From the NCBI RefSeq assembly GCF_000332295.1, contig NZ_KB235930.1, positions 2,933,395 to 2,997,394 of the forward strand: 64,000 bases of DNA, in the 5' to 3' direction. The stretch is from Fortiea contorta PCC 7126 (lineage in GTDB: Bacteria; Cyanobacteriota; Cyanobacteriia; Cyanobacteriales; Nostocaceae). The translations under genes and the position numbers were made by a program. This document shows, one piece after another, positions 29,445 to 37,806 of the stretch. The first letter of the stretch is position 1, and each line of letters begins with the position of its first letter. A model generated the notes under the pieces. The model did not search any database, was not told the DNA's origin, and was given only the letters and a program-made list of their open reading frames with translations.

Positions 29445-29520
29445 TAGGTAATGGGTGATGGGTAATGGGTAGAGATTCCCTTCCCCATTCCCAATTACCT
29501 ATTATCAATCCCCAATCCTG
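29445..29520. repeat. GGTAATG tandem repeat with inverted partner
   Basis: GGTAATAGGTAATGGGTGATGG-type heptamers follow immediately after the stop codon and are followed by CCCAATTACCTATTATC, which can pair with them. Related runs are at 42002-42060 and 50795-50825. Confidence 0.75.
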
Positions 29521-29534
29521 TAAAAATATCAAAT

Positions 29535-29636
29535 TTATACAGTTTCCACGTCCAAGGAATATGTAAAGGCGATCGCTTCATCGTGTGGTTTAACTTTCTC
29601 AACGCCTTGTTTTAAAATTTCCACATTTAAAGACGT
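29535..29636 (-). pseudogene. Start-less duplicate of the pentapeptide-gene 5' end (ACG in place of ATG)
   Basis: On the minus strand the frame SLNVEILKQGVEKVKPHDEA runs 33 codons to TAA but opens with ACG at 29634-29636. Its first dozen codons and the upstream stretch CTAAATAGAGGGA-TAATTA mirror the junction before the pentapeptide gene at 31944 (same TAAATAGAGGGA and TCTTTAAATGT blocks). So a 5' gene end was copied here, directly after the EF-hand gene stop, and the ATG became ACG. It probably is not translated from that codon; it may have been a separate gene start. Confidence 0.55.
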
Positions 29637-29651
29637 AATTATTCCCTCTAT

Positions 29652-30959
29652 TTAGCTGGCAATAATTATGTCAGAATAGGCAAAAGACCAGACTGGACGC
29701 ATTTTAAAAAACTCATCAAAGGAGATTTTTAAATCTTTATTGTCATCATATTTTTCCATGTATTCATCAACTTCGTTAGAAGGTAATCCCCACTCTAACA
29801 ATAAGGTCTTTAACTCAAATTCATCAATATAACCACTTCGATCAATATCTATTTGATCAAAAATCAATCTGCACTTTTCTTCATTGCTAATATTTTTACC
29901 CTTGGCTAAACATTCAGTTTTTAAATTTTCTGTTTGTAGTCGTTGCTTAACACCCTTAATTTGCCAGATTTTTTCATAAAATTCCTCAAAAGTGAATTCA
30001 TCGAAATTTGTATTTCGAGCAATAAAGTTATTAATAAAAGAATCTGGAACTTGCCATTCATGCCAAAGAGTTTTTAATTCAACTTTATCTAAAGTTCCAG
30101 TTTTATTTATATCCAATTTAGCAAAAACCACTGCTGCGACTGCTTGATCGTCAAGTTCATGAGAATTGACTGATAAATTATTATTAAGCCATAATTCTCT
30201 CGCATCTTCATCAATTAATGTCTGTCTTTGACTTTCTTTTGTCCAACTTATCCATTCGGCACCCGTGGGATTCATAATTAACTTATAAAGAGCATTATAT
30301 CCAAGGATAAAAAGGATAAAATATAAGTTGCCAGCCACACCTAATACAGAAGGGAATACCAATACACCCGCTGCGAGAATTGCAGCAGAATAAAGATTAT
30401 CTTTAAAAATTCCAAAAGCAGTAAATACAAAATAAAAGACTCGACACCAAACATATATACTGAGAACTAAAAATGTGTTGATTAACCAAAAACGTGAATT
30501 TGGTTCTAAAAGTAGATGAATAGCACTATAAAGATGCAAACCAATAGAGAATATATACCCTGGAATCATTGCGCTCTTGGAGCCAAAAACAATCGGTGTT
30601 TGGTAAGAAGATGAGGTAATATGACCAATTATGGCTGATAGTGCCATGATTATAGCGGGTATTTCTGGATTACTACTAAAAAACGCAATCACACCAAAGA
30701 CAACCTCTATACTTCCGGAAATTACGTGAGTTCTGATTGATAACTTCCTCTTTGGTAGCATGAGAAATTTTGGGTGTGGCGGGGTAGTGTAATGGTAATA
30801 CAAAACATAAAAATTACAGAGAATTGATGCAGCACAAAGAATTAGTTTTTGATAATATTCAATTTCATCTCCTGTATAGGTGGTATTAAAATAAAAGCAA
30901 GCTATGGCATAAATGCTGGCAGGTAACAGTAGTAATAAGTTTTTAAAAGATGCTGACAT
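29652..30959 (-). CDS. EF-hand transmembrane protein
   Basis: The product has 435 residues. Residues 1-225 contain about seven hydrophobic helices (for example LLLLLPASIYAIACFYF at the start and YIFSIGLHLYSAIHLLL). The C-terminal 180 residues are soluble and have EF-hand loops: DINKTGTLDKVE (near 280), DIDRSGYIDEFE (near 370), DDNKDLKISFDE (near 404) and a degenerate NTNFDEFTFEEF (near 322). So a calcium-sensing tail is attached to a membrane domain of unknown type. It ends just before a start-less relic. The genes further up the same strand (pentapeptide, two CrcB, and a NOX/ferric-reductase fragment) may once have formed one operon. Function unknown; calcium-controlled transport is a guess. 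Confidence 0.75.
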   Translation of the reverse strand: MSASFKNLLLLLPASIYAIACFYFNTTYTGDEIEYYQKLILCAASILCNFYVLYYHYTTPPHPKFLMLPKRKLSIRTHVISGSIEVVFGVIAFFSSNPEIPAIIMALSAIIGHITSSSYQTPIVFGSKSAMIPGYIFSIGLHLYSAIHLLLEPNSRFWLINTFLVLSIYVWCRVFYFVFTAFGIFKDNLYSAAILAAGVLVFPSVLGVAGNLYFILFILGYNALYKLIMNPTGAEWISWTKESQRQTLIDEDARELWLNNNLSVNSHELDDQAVAAVVFAKLDINKTGTLDKVELKTLWHEWQVPDSFINNFIARNTNFDEFTFEEFYEKIWQIKGVKQRLQTENLKTECLAKGKNISNEEKCRLIFDQIDIDRSGYIDEFELKTLLLEWGLPSNEVDEYMEKYDDNKDLKISFDEFFKMRPVWSFAYSDIIIAS

Positions 30960-31284
30960 ATTTAGTCTCCTGGTTTCATTGACGAGATTGATTTATTAAG
31001 CGAAATTATCTACAACACGCGAAAATATGTGTGACGTCGAAGCGCAACACATTGGTAAACACAGCTAAAATCCTTATTTTGGCTAGATATTCTTATTTTA
31101 CGTCGTTTTTGTTACTTTTTTACCTATTCTCCAGTAATCGTAGCGTAGTCCACCGCAGGCATCGCTTGAAGAATGTTCAATTGTGCAAATTAATATACAG
31201 CCAACTTTTTGGCTTTTTCCCCATCGAACTCACGTTAATTTATGTAACAATCTGCTTTGGTTTGGAGAACTTATGAAGACAAGC

Positions 31285-31944
31285 TCAACTTTGAGAGCGA
31301 TATTTTGAGCCATCAGGCATAATCGCACCTTCAAGAAAAGCACTACTCAGTTCATCATCCCTCACTTTAGCGTTTTTGAGATTAGCACCGCTCAGGTAGG
31401 CTCCCTGCAGATTAGCACCACTCAAACTAGCATTTTTCAAATTAGCACCACTCAAGTTAGCTTGACTCAAATCTGCACAAATTAAATTAGCATGACTCAG
31501 ATTAGCACTATTGAAATTAGTTTGACTCAAGCGTGCAAAACCCAATTTTGTATGACTCAAATTAGCACCAATAAGTTTAGCTTGATTGAGATTAGCGTTA
31601 TCTAAATTGGCATAGTTGAGATTAGCATTAGTCAAATCGCTTTCAATTAAATTGGCGTTAGTCAAATTAGCATGAGAAAGATTAATATCTACTAATTCCG
31701 CACCCGGCGCCTCCAAACCTCTCAGGGAAACACCATCTTCATTCAAATCTTGAAGTGCCATAATTCGGGCATAGCTAACTTTTACGCCATGGGCGGCATC
31801 TATTATACCCCAGGCTTGATAATGAAATTGTTTACGGCGATCAGGAGTTTCCTTAATGAATAAAACTAGCGCCACCACCAAACTGATAGTATCAGCAGCA
31901 CCAAAAACCTCGCTTTGTTCTAAAATTTCAACATTTAAAGACAT
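31285..31944 (-). CDS. Pentapeptide repeat protein
   Basis: The 219-residue product has an N-terminal hydrophobic segment (TISLVVALVLFI near residue 20) and then, from about residue 85 to 200, more than twenty consecutive A(N/D)LXX pentapeptides (LSHANLTNANLIESDLTNAN). They form a right-handed quadrilateral beta helix. The tail LEGAIMPDGS also occurs in the DnaJ-fusion protein at 47432. Such proteins are abundant in cyanobacteria and have diverse, mostly unproven roles. It starts 15 bp after the stop of the crcB gene above, so it is probably cotranscribed with it. Confidence 0.88.
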   Translation of the reverse strand: MSLNVEILEQSEVFGAADTISLVVALVLFIKETPDRRKQFHYQAWGIIDAAHGVKVSYARIMALQDLNEDGVSLRGLEAPGAELVDINLSHANLTNANLIESDLTNANLNYANLDNANLNQAKLIGANLSHTKLGFARLSQTNFNSANLSHANLICADLSQANLSGANLKNASLSGANLQGAYLSGANLKNAKVRDDELSSAFLEGAIMPDGSKYRSQS

Positions 31945-31959
31945 AATTTTTCCCTCTAT

Positions 31960-32367
31960 TTAGTTGGACTGAGAATTAAGCTTACCTAGAATTACACCCA
32001 ATTGCACAGCCAGCATCCCAACTAACATACTTCCTAACCAATACATTAGAGCTACTGTTGTATTGCCCTTATCTACTTGAGTAAAAGTCTCTAAACCGTA
32101 AGTCGAAAAAGTGGTATAAGCACCACAAAAACCAGTAGCGATCGCTAACCGAATTTCCGGTGACAGGTTTTTAAACTTTTGCTCATTTAAAGTGTAAAAC
32201 AAAGCAATAATAAAACAGCCTGTTACATTAATAAAAAACGTCCCGTAGTAGGAAAAATCTTTGCCAAAAGTTGCTTTGGTTGATTCAGTGATCAAGTAAC
32301 GTCCTAGAGCACCGGGAATCGCACCCAAAGCGATCGCTATAACAGTGCGAATAAAAGAAATTGGCAT
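31960..32367 (-). CDS. crcB: CrcB/Fluc fluoride ion channel, second copy
   Basis: I choose ATG 32367 (135 residues) over the upstream Met, because AAGGAG lies at the proper distance and the start MPISFIRTVIAIALGAIPGA fits the family. Four membrane helices are visible, with GRYLI (the Arg of the GxxxRY motif), the TFFINVTGCF polar track near residue 47 and GFCGAYTTFSTYG near residue 80, all of which are Fluc signatures. The protein exports fluoride as a dual-topology dimer. It is the second of two crcB genes in a row on the same strand; two partner copies usually form an antiparallel heterodimer. Confidence 0.9.
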   Translation of the reverse strand: MPISFIRTVIAIALGAIPGALGRYLITESTKATFGKDFSYYGTFFINVTGCFIIALFYTLNEQKFKNLSPEIRLAIATGFCGAYTTFSTYGLETFTQVDKGNTTVALMYWLGSMLVGMLAVQLGVILGKLNSQSN

Positions 32368-32432
32368 TATTAAAAGTCTCCTTAGCAATTAAGTGATGGA
32401 ATGCAGATTAAGATTTTTGCTCAGATGAATTG

Positions 32433-32834
32433 CTATAAACCAACAATTATTTGCGCTAAATCACGACCTAATATAATACCAACTACCGCTAAAATGGCAC
32501 TACCCGCCCAGTAAAAAATGGTGGCTCCCGGCTTACCATTTCGCCACAGCGTCAGTGTATCGTAACCGTAGGTTGAAAAGGTTGTATAAGAACCCAAAAA
32601 ACCAGTCCTTACCAGTAAATCTATTTCTGGTGGAAATCCTTTAATCCCTTTAAAGAAGGTAAAGAAAAAGCCCATTAGTAAACAGCCTGTAAAATTGATG
32701 ATAAAAGTGCCGTAAGGAAAGCTTGTACCTATAGCTCTTTTGCAAAATTCAGTCAGATAATAGCGGCTCACAGCACCGGGAATCGCACCAATAGCGATCG
32801 CTAGCACAGGTAACAGAGTAACATTTTGTAGCAT
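32433..32834 (-). CDS. crcB: CrcB/Fluc fluoride ion channel, first copy
   Basis: The product has 133 residues and four membrane helices, with GAVSRYYLTEFCKR (the Arg-Tyr of the first helix), FIINFTGCLLMGFFF (Asn of the polar track) and GFLGSYTTFSTYGYD (Thr-Phe-Ser-Thr-Tyr-Gly). It is about 60-bp upstream of the second copy on the same strand. Sequence divergence between the two copies fits paired Fluc subunits of opposite orientation. I looked for a crcB-type fluoride riboswitch in the 120 bp upstream and saw none, so the pair may be constitutive. Confidence 0.9.
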   Translation of the reverse strand: MLQNVTLLPVLAIAIGAIPGAVSRYYLTEFCKRAIGTSFPYGTFIINFTGCLLMGFFFTFFKGIKGFPPEIDLLVRTGFLGSYTTFSTYGYDTLTLWRNGKPGATIFYWAGSAILAVVGIILGRDLAQIIVGL

Positions 32835-32953
32835 TTAACGCGCTCCTGATCTAATTACATGCACTGTGATGGAATTTAAATATTAAACTTTTCTGTGAGC
32901 CTCATAGTTTTTTTCCTGTGAATAGAATTGTCGAGTTATAACCAAAATTTTGG

Positions 32954-33080
32954 CTAGAAGTTTTCCTTCCTATAGCCAAATCCATATTTGGTACAAAGAC
33001 TCTTCAACTGTGTTGACAGTCCTAGAGGCCCACAGAAAAAGACGTCAACTTTATTGAGTGCATGTTGTTGTGCTAACAGA
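32954..33080 (-). pseudogene. C-terminal remnant of a NOX/ferric-reductase-like gene
   Basis: The minus strand encodes ALNKVDVFFCGPLGLSTQLK, then SLCTKYGFGYRKENF and a stop at 32954-32956. FFCGP followed about 25 residues later by a terminal KENF is the signature of the NADPH-binding end of NADPH oxidase/ferric reductase-like proteins. Upstream in frame the sequence soon loses similarity near 33080, where a LysR relic on the other strand begins. Only about 40 residues remain. Relatives in Nostocales can carry EF hands, so the neighbouring EF-hand gene and this fragment may be connected. Confidence 0.65.
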
Positions 33081-33661
33081 CTTTTCTTGGTAAAACCTTA
33101 CATAATTTTGGACATCACTATCCTGAAGTAGCCGTGCGTCTGTTGGAGATGTCACCCAGCGAACAAGTTAAAGCATTGCGAAATAGAGCGATCGCTATTG
33201 CTTTTATGGGCAATCCGCCGGATGAATTAGAACAAGAATTTACAGTTAAATGTGTGAAAAAAGTGCGTATTGTCGTTTTGTTACCCGATACACACCCTCT
33301 TGCAAATCTATCCTCAATTAATCTCCGGGAACTAGCATCTGAAAAATTTATCGGTATGTCTGAGGAAACGTTTCCAGGGCGGAACGATCGCATCCGCCAT
33401 ACATGTCGTTGCGCCGACTTCACCCCAAATCTGCATCTGTTTGCCGATAGCCATGCTTCAATGATTGCTCTAGTTGCTGCAGGAAAAGGGGTAGCAGTCA
33501 TGCCGGACGAAGCACAAGCACTACCTCATCCGCAAGTTGTGTTTATACCGCTCCATCATCCCCTACAATATGCTCGATCTGCTGCCGTGTGGCGGAAAGA
33601 AACACCTGCTACATCTTTAGATAAATTTCTCAAAATTCTGTTTGAGGATGTTCAAGAATAG
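33077..33661 (+). pseudogene. LysR-type regulator, effector-binding domain only (5' truncated)
   Basis: The frame is open from about 33077 and reads HYPEVAVRLLEMSPSEQV near the start. This is the first strand of a LysR effector domain, which continues with NRAIAIAFMGNPPDELEQEF, VVLLPDTHPLANLSSINLRE and GVAVMPDEAQALPHP to a TAG at 33661. The DNA-binding helix-turn-helix, which should occupy the preceding 90 residues, is missing, and the sequence just 5' codes for a different protein on the other strand. A GTG at 33134 could start a 175-residue peptide, but without a DNA-binding domain it is not a working regulator. Both relics end at the same spot (33077-33097). Confidence 0.8.
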
Positions 33662-33824
33662 TACTATTCATAATTCGTATCGTGATTGAACCAAATCAAT
33701 TAACCTGGGTAGTATATGGGTTGTGATGACGGTACAGTAATACTATCCTAATGAAGATTAATAGGTAGTATCTCACTAACAAGTATTTCACTACCAAGCC
33801 GCTGTATTTGGGGATGTAAACTCT

Positions 33825-36260
33825 GTGATGTCTGACAACCAAAGCAGTCAATACTGCAAGCTAAGCCTATTGAGTCCCTTAGCAATGATGGGAGCGATCG
33901 TATTATATGGTGATTGTGCTTTAGCCCAAATGATCACAGATGATACCTTAGGATCTGAAAGCTCAATTGTCACGCCTGAAGTAATTAATAATCAACCCGT
34001 TAACCGGATAGACAGGGGAGCAACTCGTGGTCAAAATTTATTCCACAGTTTTGAACAATTTTCTGTTTCCACTGGCAGCACTGCTCACTTCAATAATGCT
34101 ACCAATATCGAGAATATTATTACTAGAGTTACAGGTAAATCTCTATCTAATATTGATGGCGTCCTTCAAGCTAACGGTAGCGCTAATCTGTTTCTCCTAA
34201 ATCCCAATGGAATTGTTTTTGGCCCTAATGCTGCTCTCAACATCGGCGGTTCATTTATTACTAGCACAGCTAATAGTTTGAACTTTGCAGACGGAACTAA
34301 ATTTAGTGCTGCAGATTCCCAATCCCCGCCGCTGTTAACAATTAGTGTGCCGATTGGCTTACAATTTGGAGCTGCTCCCGGAACCATCCGCAATCAATCC
34401 CAAGCTAGCCTGGGTGGTGCAACTAATAGTTTGAGGAGTCCTGCTGGTCTTCAGGTAAGAAATGGCAAAACTTTAGCTTTTGTCGGTGGAGATTTAAGCT
34501 TGGAAAGTGGCAATTTAACAGTTGAAGGAGGACGAATAGAATTAGGGAGTGTCGCCGCTGATAGTTTAGTCAGTTTAAATCCAATTAATCAAGGCTGGAG
34601 TTTGGGATATGAAGGTGTCCAAAATTTTCAAGATATTCGATTAATTCCCCAGACACAAACTCCATCTTATGTCGATGTGAGTGGCGCGGGTGCTGGCGAT
34701 ATTCGCGTACAAGGTAGGAGTTTGTTGATGACTGGTGGTTCAAGGATTTTTACTAATACCTTGGGCGCAAAAAATGGTAGTGATTTAATAGTGAATACCA
34801 CTGAATCTGTAGAATTAATTGGATTTGGCACATCTTTGAGAGCTAGAAGTCGTAATTTTGGGAATGTCGGTGATTTAACTGTCACTACAAGTAAGTTGAT
34901 TGTTCGAGATGGAGCACAATTAGTAGTTGATAGTTCTAGCTCTGGTTCAACAGGAAAATTGACTGTAAATGCTGCAGATTCTGTGGAACTGCTTGGTGGT
35001 TTTAATATTCAATCTCCTGTTCCCGGATTTGTTTTTAGTGGTTTATTTAGCGCTACTTCCGGTTCTAGAGATGCTAGCGAAATTATCATTAATACAGGGA
35101 AGTTGGTTATTCAGGGAGGCGCAAGAGTAAGTACACAATCTGCGGGATCTCTTGCTGCTGACAGACGATTTATTCCGGCTACGGGAAATGGCGGAAATTT
35201 GAATATCAAAGCTTCTGAGTCTGTGGAGTTAATCGGCGCTTCTACAACTGATCATGTGAGTGGTTTGTTTACTTCAACCCAAGGCCCGGGAATTGCTGGT
35301 AACTTAACTCTGATTACAGAGAAATTGATTGTCCGGGATAAAGCCGAAATCAGTTCCAGTAGTCAAATCCCGCAAAATTCTATCAACACAAATCTGGGGA
35401 AAGCTGGGGAGCTAAATCTCACTGCTAACTTTGTGCTGCTGGATAACCAAGGAAAACTCAGTTCAGAAACTGACTCAGGTCAAGGCGGGAATATTACGCT
35501 CCACGTGCGGGACTTATTACTGTTGCGTCGCCAAAGTCAAATATCCACGAATGCAGGTAGGGCACAAGCTGGTGGAGATGGGGGTAATATCATCATTGAT
35601 GCTTCTGGTGGCTTTATTGTCGCTGCTGCCTTAGAAAATAACGATATCACTGCTAATGCTTTTTATGGCGCTGGTGGCACAATTAAAATCGATACTATTA
35701 ATATCCTCGGTTTTGTGAAACGCGATCGCACAGATTTTGTCAGGCTGTTACAAACTGATGAACCTGATTCGCTCACCCCAGGGCGCCTACAAACAAGTGA
35801 CATCACAGCTTTCTCTCAACAAAACCCTATATTAACTGGCACAATCCAGATCAACATACCCGATGTCGATCCTACTCAAGCATTAGTGGAAATGCCTACA
35901 AATATAGTTAATGGTTCCCAGCAAATTTTCACCGCTTGTGCTCCCGGTGGCAAATTTACCAGAGGTTCTCTAGTGGCTACAGGACGCGGAGGGATACCAC
36001 TCAACCCCACCGAACCCTTGATGAGCGATACTGTCATCACAGATTGGATTACTTTACCAACACACAAGCGCGGTGCAAAAGTTTCTGTGTCTGGAGTTAC
36101 TACCACCGCCCAAACCAGCAATGATGTCAACTCTCCCACTCAAATAGTCGAAGCTCAAGGATGGGTTGTGGATGCTAGCGGTAAGGTGCATTTAGTAGCC
36201 CAAGCTCCAGCGACAACCCCTCATAGTCCCACCTTCGCATCGCCTTCTTGCTTGGGTTAA
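33825..36260 (+). CDS. Two-partner secretion exoprotein with filamentous haemagglutinin N-terminal domain
   Basis: The product has 811 residues. A hydrophobic signal (LSLLSPLAMMGAIVLYGDCALA) precedes the TPS domain, with NLFHSFEQFSV (near residue 70), NIENIITRVTG and GSANLFLLNPNGIVFGPNA (near 118), the NPNGI/NPxGI motif. The remainder is rich in Gly, Ser and Asn with repeats of about 20-25 residues of beta-helix type. It should be exported by a TpsB Omp85-like pore. No tpsB gene is found in the window, so the partner lies elsewhere. Many cyanobacteria have families of these proteins of unknown role (surface adhesion or contact). A C-terminal QAPATTPHSPTFASPSCLG tail resembles the short Pro-rich end of the family. 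Confidence 0.88.
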   Translation: MMSDNQSSQYCKLSLLSPLAMMGAIVLYGDCALAQMITDDTLGSESSIVTPEVINNQPVNRIDRGATRGQNLFHSFEQFSVSTGSTAHFNNATNIENIITRVTGKSLSNIDGVLQANGSANLFLLNPNGIVFGPNAALNIGGSFITSTANSLNFADGTKFSAADSQSPPLLTISVPIGLQFGAAPGTIRNQSQASLGGATNSLRSPAGLQVRNGKTLAFVGGDLSLESGNLTVEGGRIELGSVAADSLVSLNPINQGWSLGYEGVQNFQDIRLIPQTQTPSYVDVSGAGAGDIRVQGRSLLMTGGSRIFTNTLGAKNGSDLIVNTTESVELIGFGTSLRARSRNFGNVGDLTVTTSKLIVRDGAQLVVDSSSSGSTGKLTVNAADSVELLGGFNIQSPVPGFVFSGLFSATSGSRDASEIIINTGKLVIQGGARVSTQSAGSLAADRRFIPATGNGGNLNIKASESVELIGASTTDHVSGLFTSTQGPGIAGNLTLITEKLIVRDKAEISSSSQIPQNSINTNLGKAGELNLTANFVLLDNQGKLSSETDSGQGGNITLHVRDLLLLRRQSQISTNAGRAQAGGDGGNIIIDASGGFIVAAALENNDITANAFYGAGGTIKIDTINILGFVKRDRTDFVRLLQTDEPDSLTPGRLQTSDITAFSQQNPILTGTIQINIPDVDPTQALVEMPTNIVNGSQQIFTACAPGGKFTRGSLVATGRGGIPLNPTEPLMSDTVITDWITLPTHKRGAKVSVSGVTTTAQTSNDVNSPTQIVEAQGWVVDASGKVHLVAQAPATTPHSPTFASPSCLG

Positions 36261-36327
36261 TGTTTTTTCACTGTACAAATTAATCATGATATGCATTGAC
36301 GACAATCGGTCGTTGATGCGTGCCACT

Positions 36328-36557
36328 GTAGGGGCACAACAATGTTCATACGTGTCAACTTAAGCCAAAGGCTTATCCCACGGTTATTTTACCCCACCCC
36401 GGTTTTGTCTAAAGCCAAAACCTCCCCTCCCCTTGGCAAGGGGAGGGGATTGAGGGGAGGGGTAACGCGGATCGTGATGGTAATTGAGTGAATTAAAATC
36501 ATGGTTTCACAAGGGTTTCTCGCTTAAGTTGACACGTATGGGCACTGCCGTGCCCTC
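36328..36557. mobile_element. MITE-like element, copy 1 (230 bp)
   Basis: The core is bounded by the inverted repeats CATACGTGTCAACTTAAG (36347-36364) and CTTAAGTTGACACGTATG (36523-36540), 18 of 18 positions matching. Outside them the palindrome GTAGGGGCAC...GTGCCC continues. The interior contains CCCCACCCCGG and CTCCCCTTGGCAAGGGGAGG. The reverse complement of the whole core aligns with the copy at 39374-39552 (blocks GAAACCCTTGT, ATTCACTCA, ATTACCATCAC, GCGTTACC). No ORF or transposase is inside, so movement would need help from elsewhere. Confidence 0.8.
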
Positions 36558-36576
36558 GCATCTAGCGATATCATTT

Positions 36577-36710
36577 TGAAGGCTGTAGACGTCTGCAAGG
36601 CGGCTTGCCGCAGGCTAGGATGAAATGAAGAAGCTTGTATGATCAGCCTTTGGGCAATTTGTCATGGGTACTTTATTTGTGCTGTGCTGTACTAGCTGTG
36701 CGAAAACAAT
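36577..36710 (+). repeat. Dispersed ~100-bp element, copy B
   Basis: The sequence GTAGACGTCTGCAAGGCGGC, then GCAGGCTAGGATGAAATGAA, CTTGTATGATCAGCC, TTTGGGCAATTTGTCATGGG and TACTTTATTTGTGCTGTGCT recurs in the same order at 13157, 49612 and 59101. It lies upstream of the NmrA-like gene (ATG 36743). Confidence 0.8.
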
Positions 36711-36742
36711 AACAACTGAAATTATTAAGTTTAGGTATTCAT

Positions 36743-37618
36743 ATGTTTCTGGTAACTGGAGCCACGGGAGGAATTGGTCGCCGAGTTGTGCGACTTTTAC
36801 GTCAACAAGGGAGTTCAGTGAGAGCATTTGTTCGCCTCACTTCTAGTTACAGTGAATTGGAACACCGAGGAGCAGAAATTTTTATCGGTGACTTGCGACG
36901 GGAACAGGATATTGAGAAAGCTTGTCTGGGTGTGGAGTATGTGGTTAGCGCCCACGGTTCTGATGGCGATGCTCTGTCTTTAGATTATCGCGCCAACATT
37001 GAACTGATTAATCAAGCCAAAGCCAAGGGCGTTAAACACTTTGTCTTCATTTCCGTGTTAGGTGCAGACAGAGGGTATGAAGATGCGCCAGTGTTTAAAG
37101 CTAAACGAGCTGTGGAGCGATATTTAGCAGCGAGCGGCTTGAATTACACTATTTTACGTCCGACGGGATTAGCATCAAACTTGCTATCATTAGCAGAGCG
37201 TTTTCGTGAAACAGGGTTGTATCTGCTCATTGGCGACCCCAAAAACCGCACTTCTGTCGTCAGTACAGATGATTTAGCCAAGATAGTGGTGGATTCTTTC
37301 ACAGTTGCAGACGCTCTTAACCAAACTTTATCAGTTGGGGGGCCGGAGATTTTATCTCGTGCCGAGATTCCGCAAATTTTTAGTCGCATCTTTCATAAAG
37401 AGGCGATCGTGATTAACCCACCATTATTTGCTGTTGATGGTTTACGGAGTGCATTAGGTTTATTTAATCCCCAAACACAACAAGCATTGGGAACTTATCG
37501 TACCTTACTCGCTAATGAATTTTTCTCTACTAAGGAAGAAGTCGCCAATTTAGAAAGAATTTTTAACTTCCAATTGGAAACGTTAGAAAGCTTTGTGCGG
37601 CGCTATTTGACGGTGTGA
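36743..37618 (+). CDS. NmrA/Ycf39-like NAD(P)-binding protein
   Basis: The ATG at 36743 gives 291 residues. An N-terminal Rossmann motif, LVTGATGGIGRRVVRLL (GxxGxxG), is followed by GAEIFIGDLR and VEYVVSAHGSDGDALSLDYR, then FVFISVLGADRGYEDAPVFK with the Lys of the atypical SDR. The Ser/Tyr/Lys triad of classical SDRs is not complete, so this is an atypical SDR/NmrA relative that may sense redox state or act in assembly (Ycf39-like proteins help photosystem II assembly). It is the first gene of the stretch bracketed by the two MITE-like copies. Confidence 0.8.
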   Translation: MFLVTGATGGIGRRVVRLLRQQGSSVRAFVRLTSSYSELEHRGAEIFIGDLRREQDIEKACLGVEYVVSAHGSDGDALSLDYRANIELINQAKAKGVKHFVFISVLGADRGYEDAPVFKAKRAVERYLAASGLNYTILRPTGLASNLLSLAERFRETGLYLLIGDPKNRTSVVSTDDLAKIVVDSFTVADALNQTLSVGGPEILSRAEIPQIFSRIFHKEAIVINPPLFAVDGLRSALGLFNPQTQQALGTYRTLLANEFFSTKEEVANLERIFNFQLETLESFVRRYLTV

Positions 37619-37638
37619 ATTATTGGGAATGAGCAATC

Positions 37639-37671
37639 AGATCCTCGATTTCTTTGAGAAGTCGAGGATCT
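37639..37671 (+). terminator. Stem-loop after the NmrA-like gene
   Basis: AGATCCTCGA (37639-37648) pairs with TCGAGGATCT (37662-37671), a perfect 10-bp stem with a 13-nt loop, 21 bp after the stop codon. There is no T tract (CGCAGTCC follows, then CTTTTTCC), so it may be an mRNA 3' stabiliser rather than a strict terminator. Confidence 0.5.
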
Positions 37672-37806
37672 CGCAGTCCGTCTTTTTCCCAGTCTTACTC
37701 CCTGGAAGAGGACTAAAGCCCTGACTAAGAACTAGCATCAGTCATCACTCATGAAACGCACCCCTAGTCCCTACCCCCTAACCCCTAGTCCCCTTTCACA
37801 ACCCTG

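Noticed and set aside
31031-31276. 81-codon ORF upstream of the EF-hand gene
   Set aside because: No family pattern, a Phe-rich end that looks like AT-rich intergenic DNA, and no ribosome binding site.
32835-32953. Fluoride (crcB) riboswitch upstream of the first CrcB gene
   Set aside because: I found no GGNGATGG...CC-type core with the expected pseudoknot partners; the stretch is AT-rich and partly the downstream flank of a reductase fragment.
33134-33661. Functional LysR regulator
   Set aside because: Without the helix-turn-helix domain a 175-residue effector-binding fragment cannot act as a LysR regulator.
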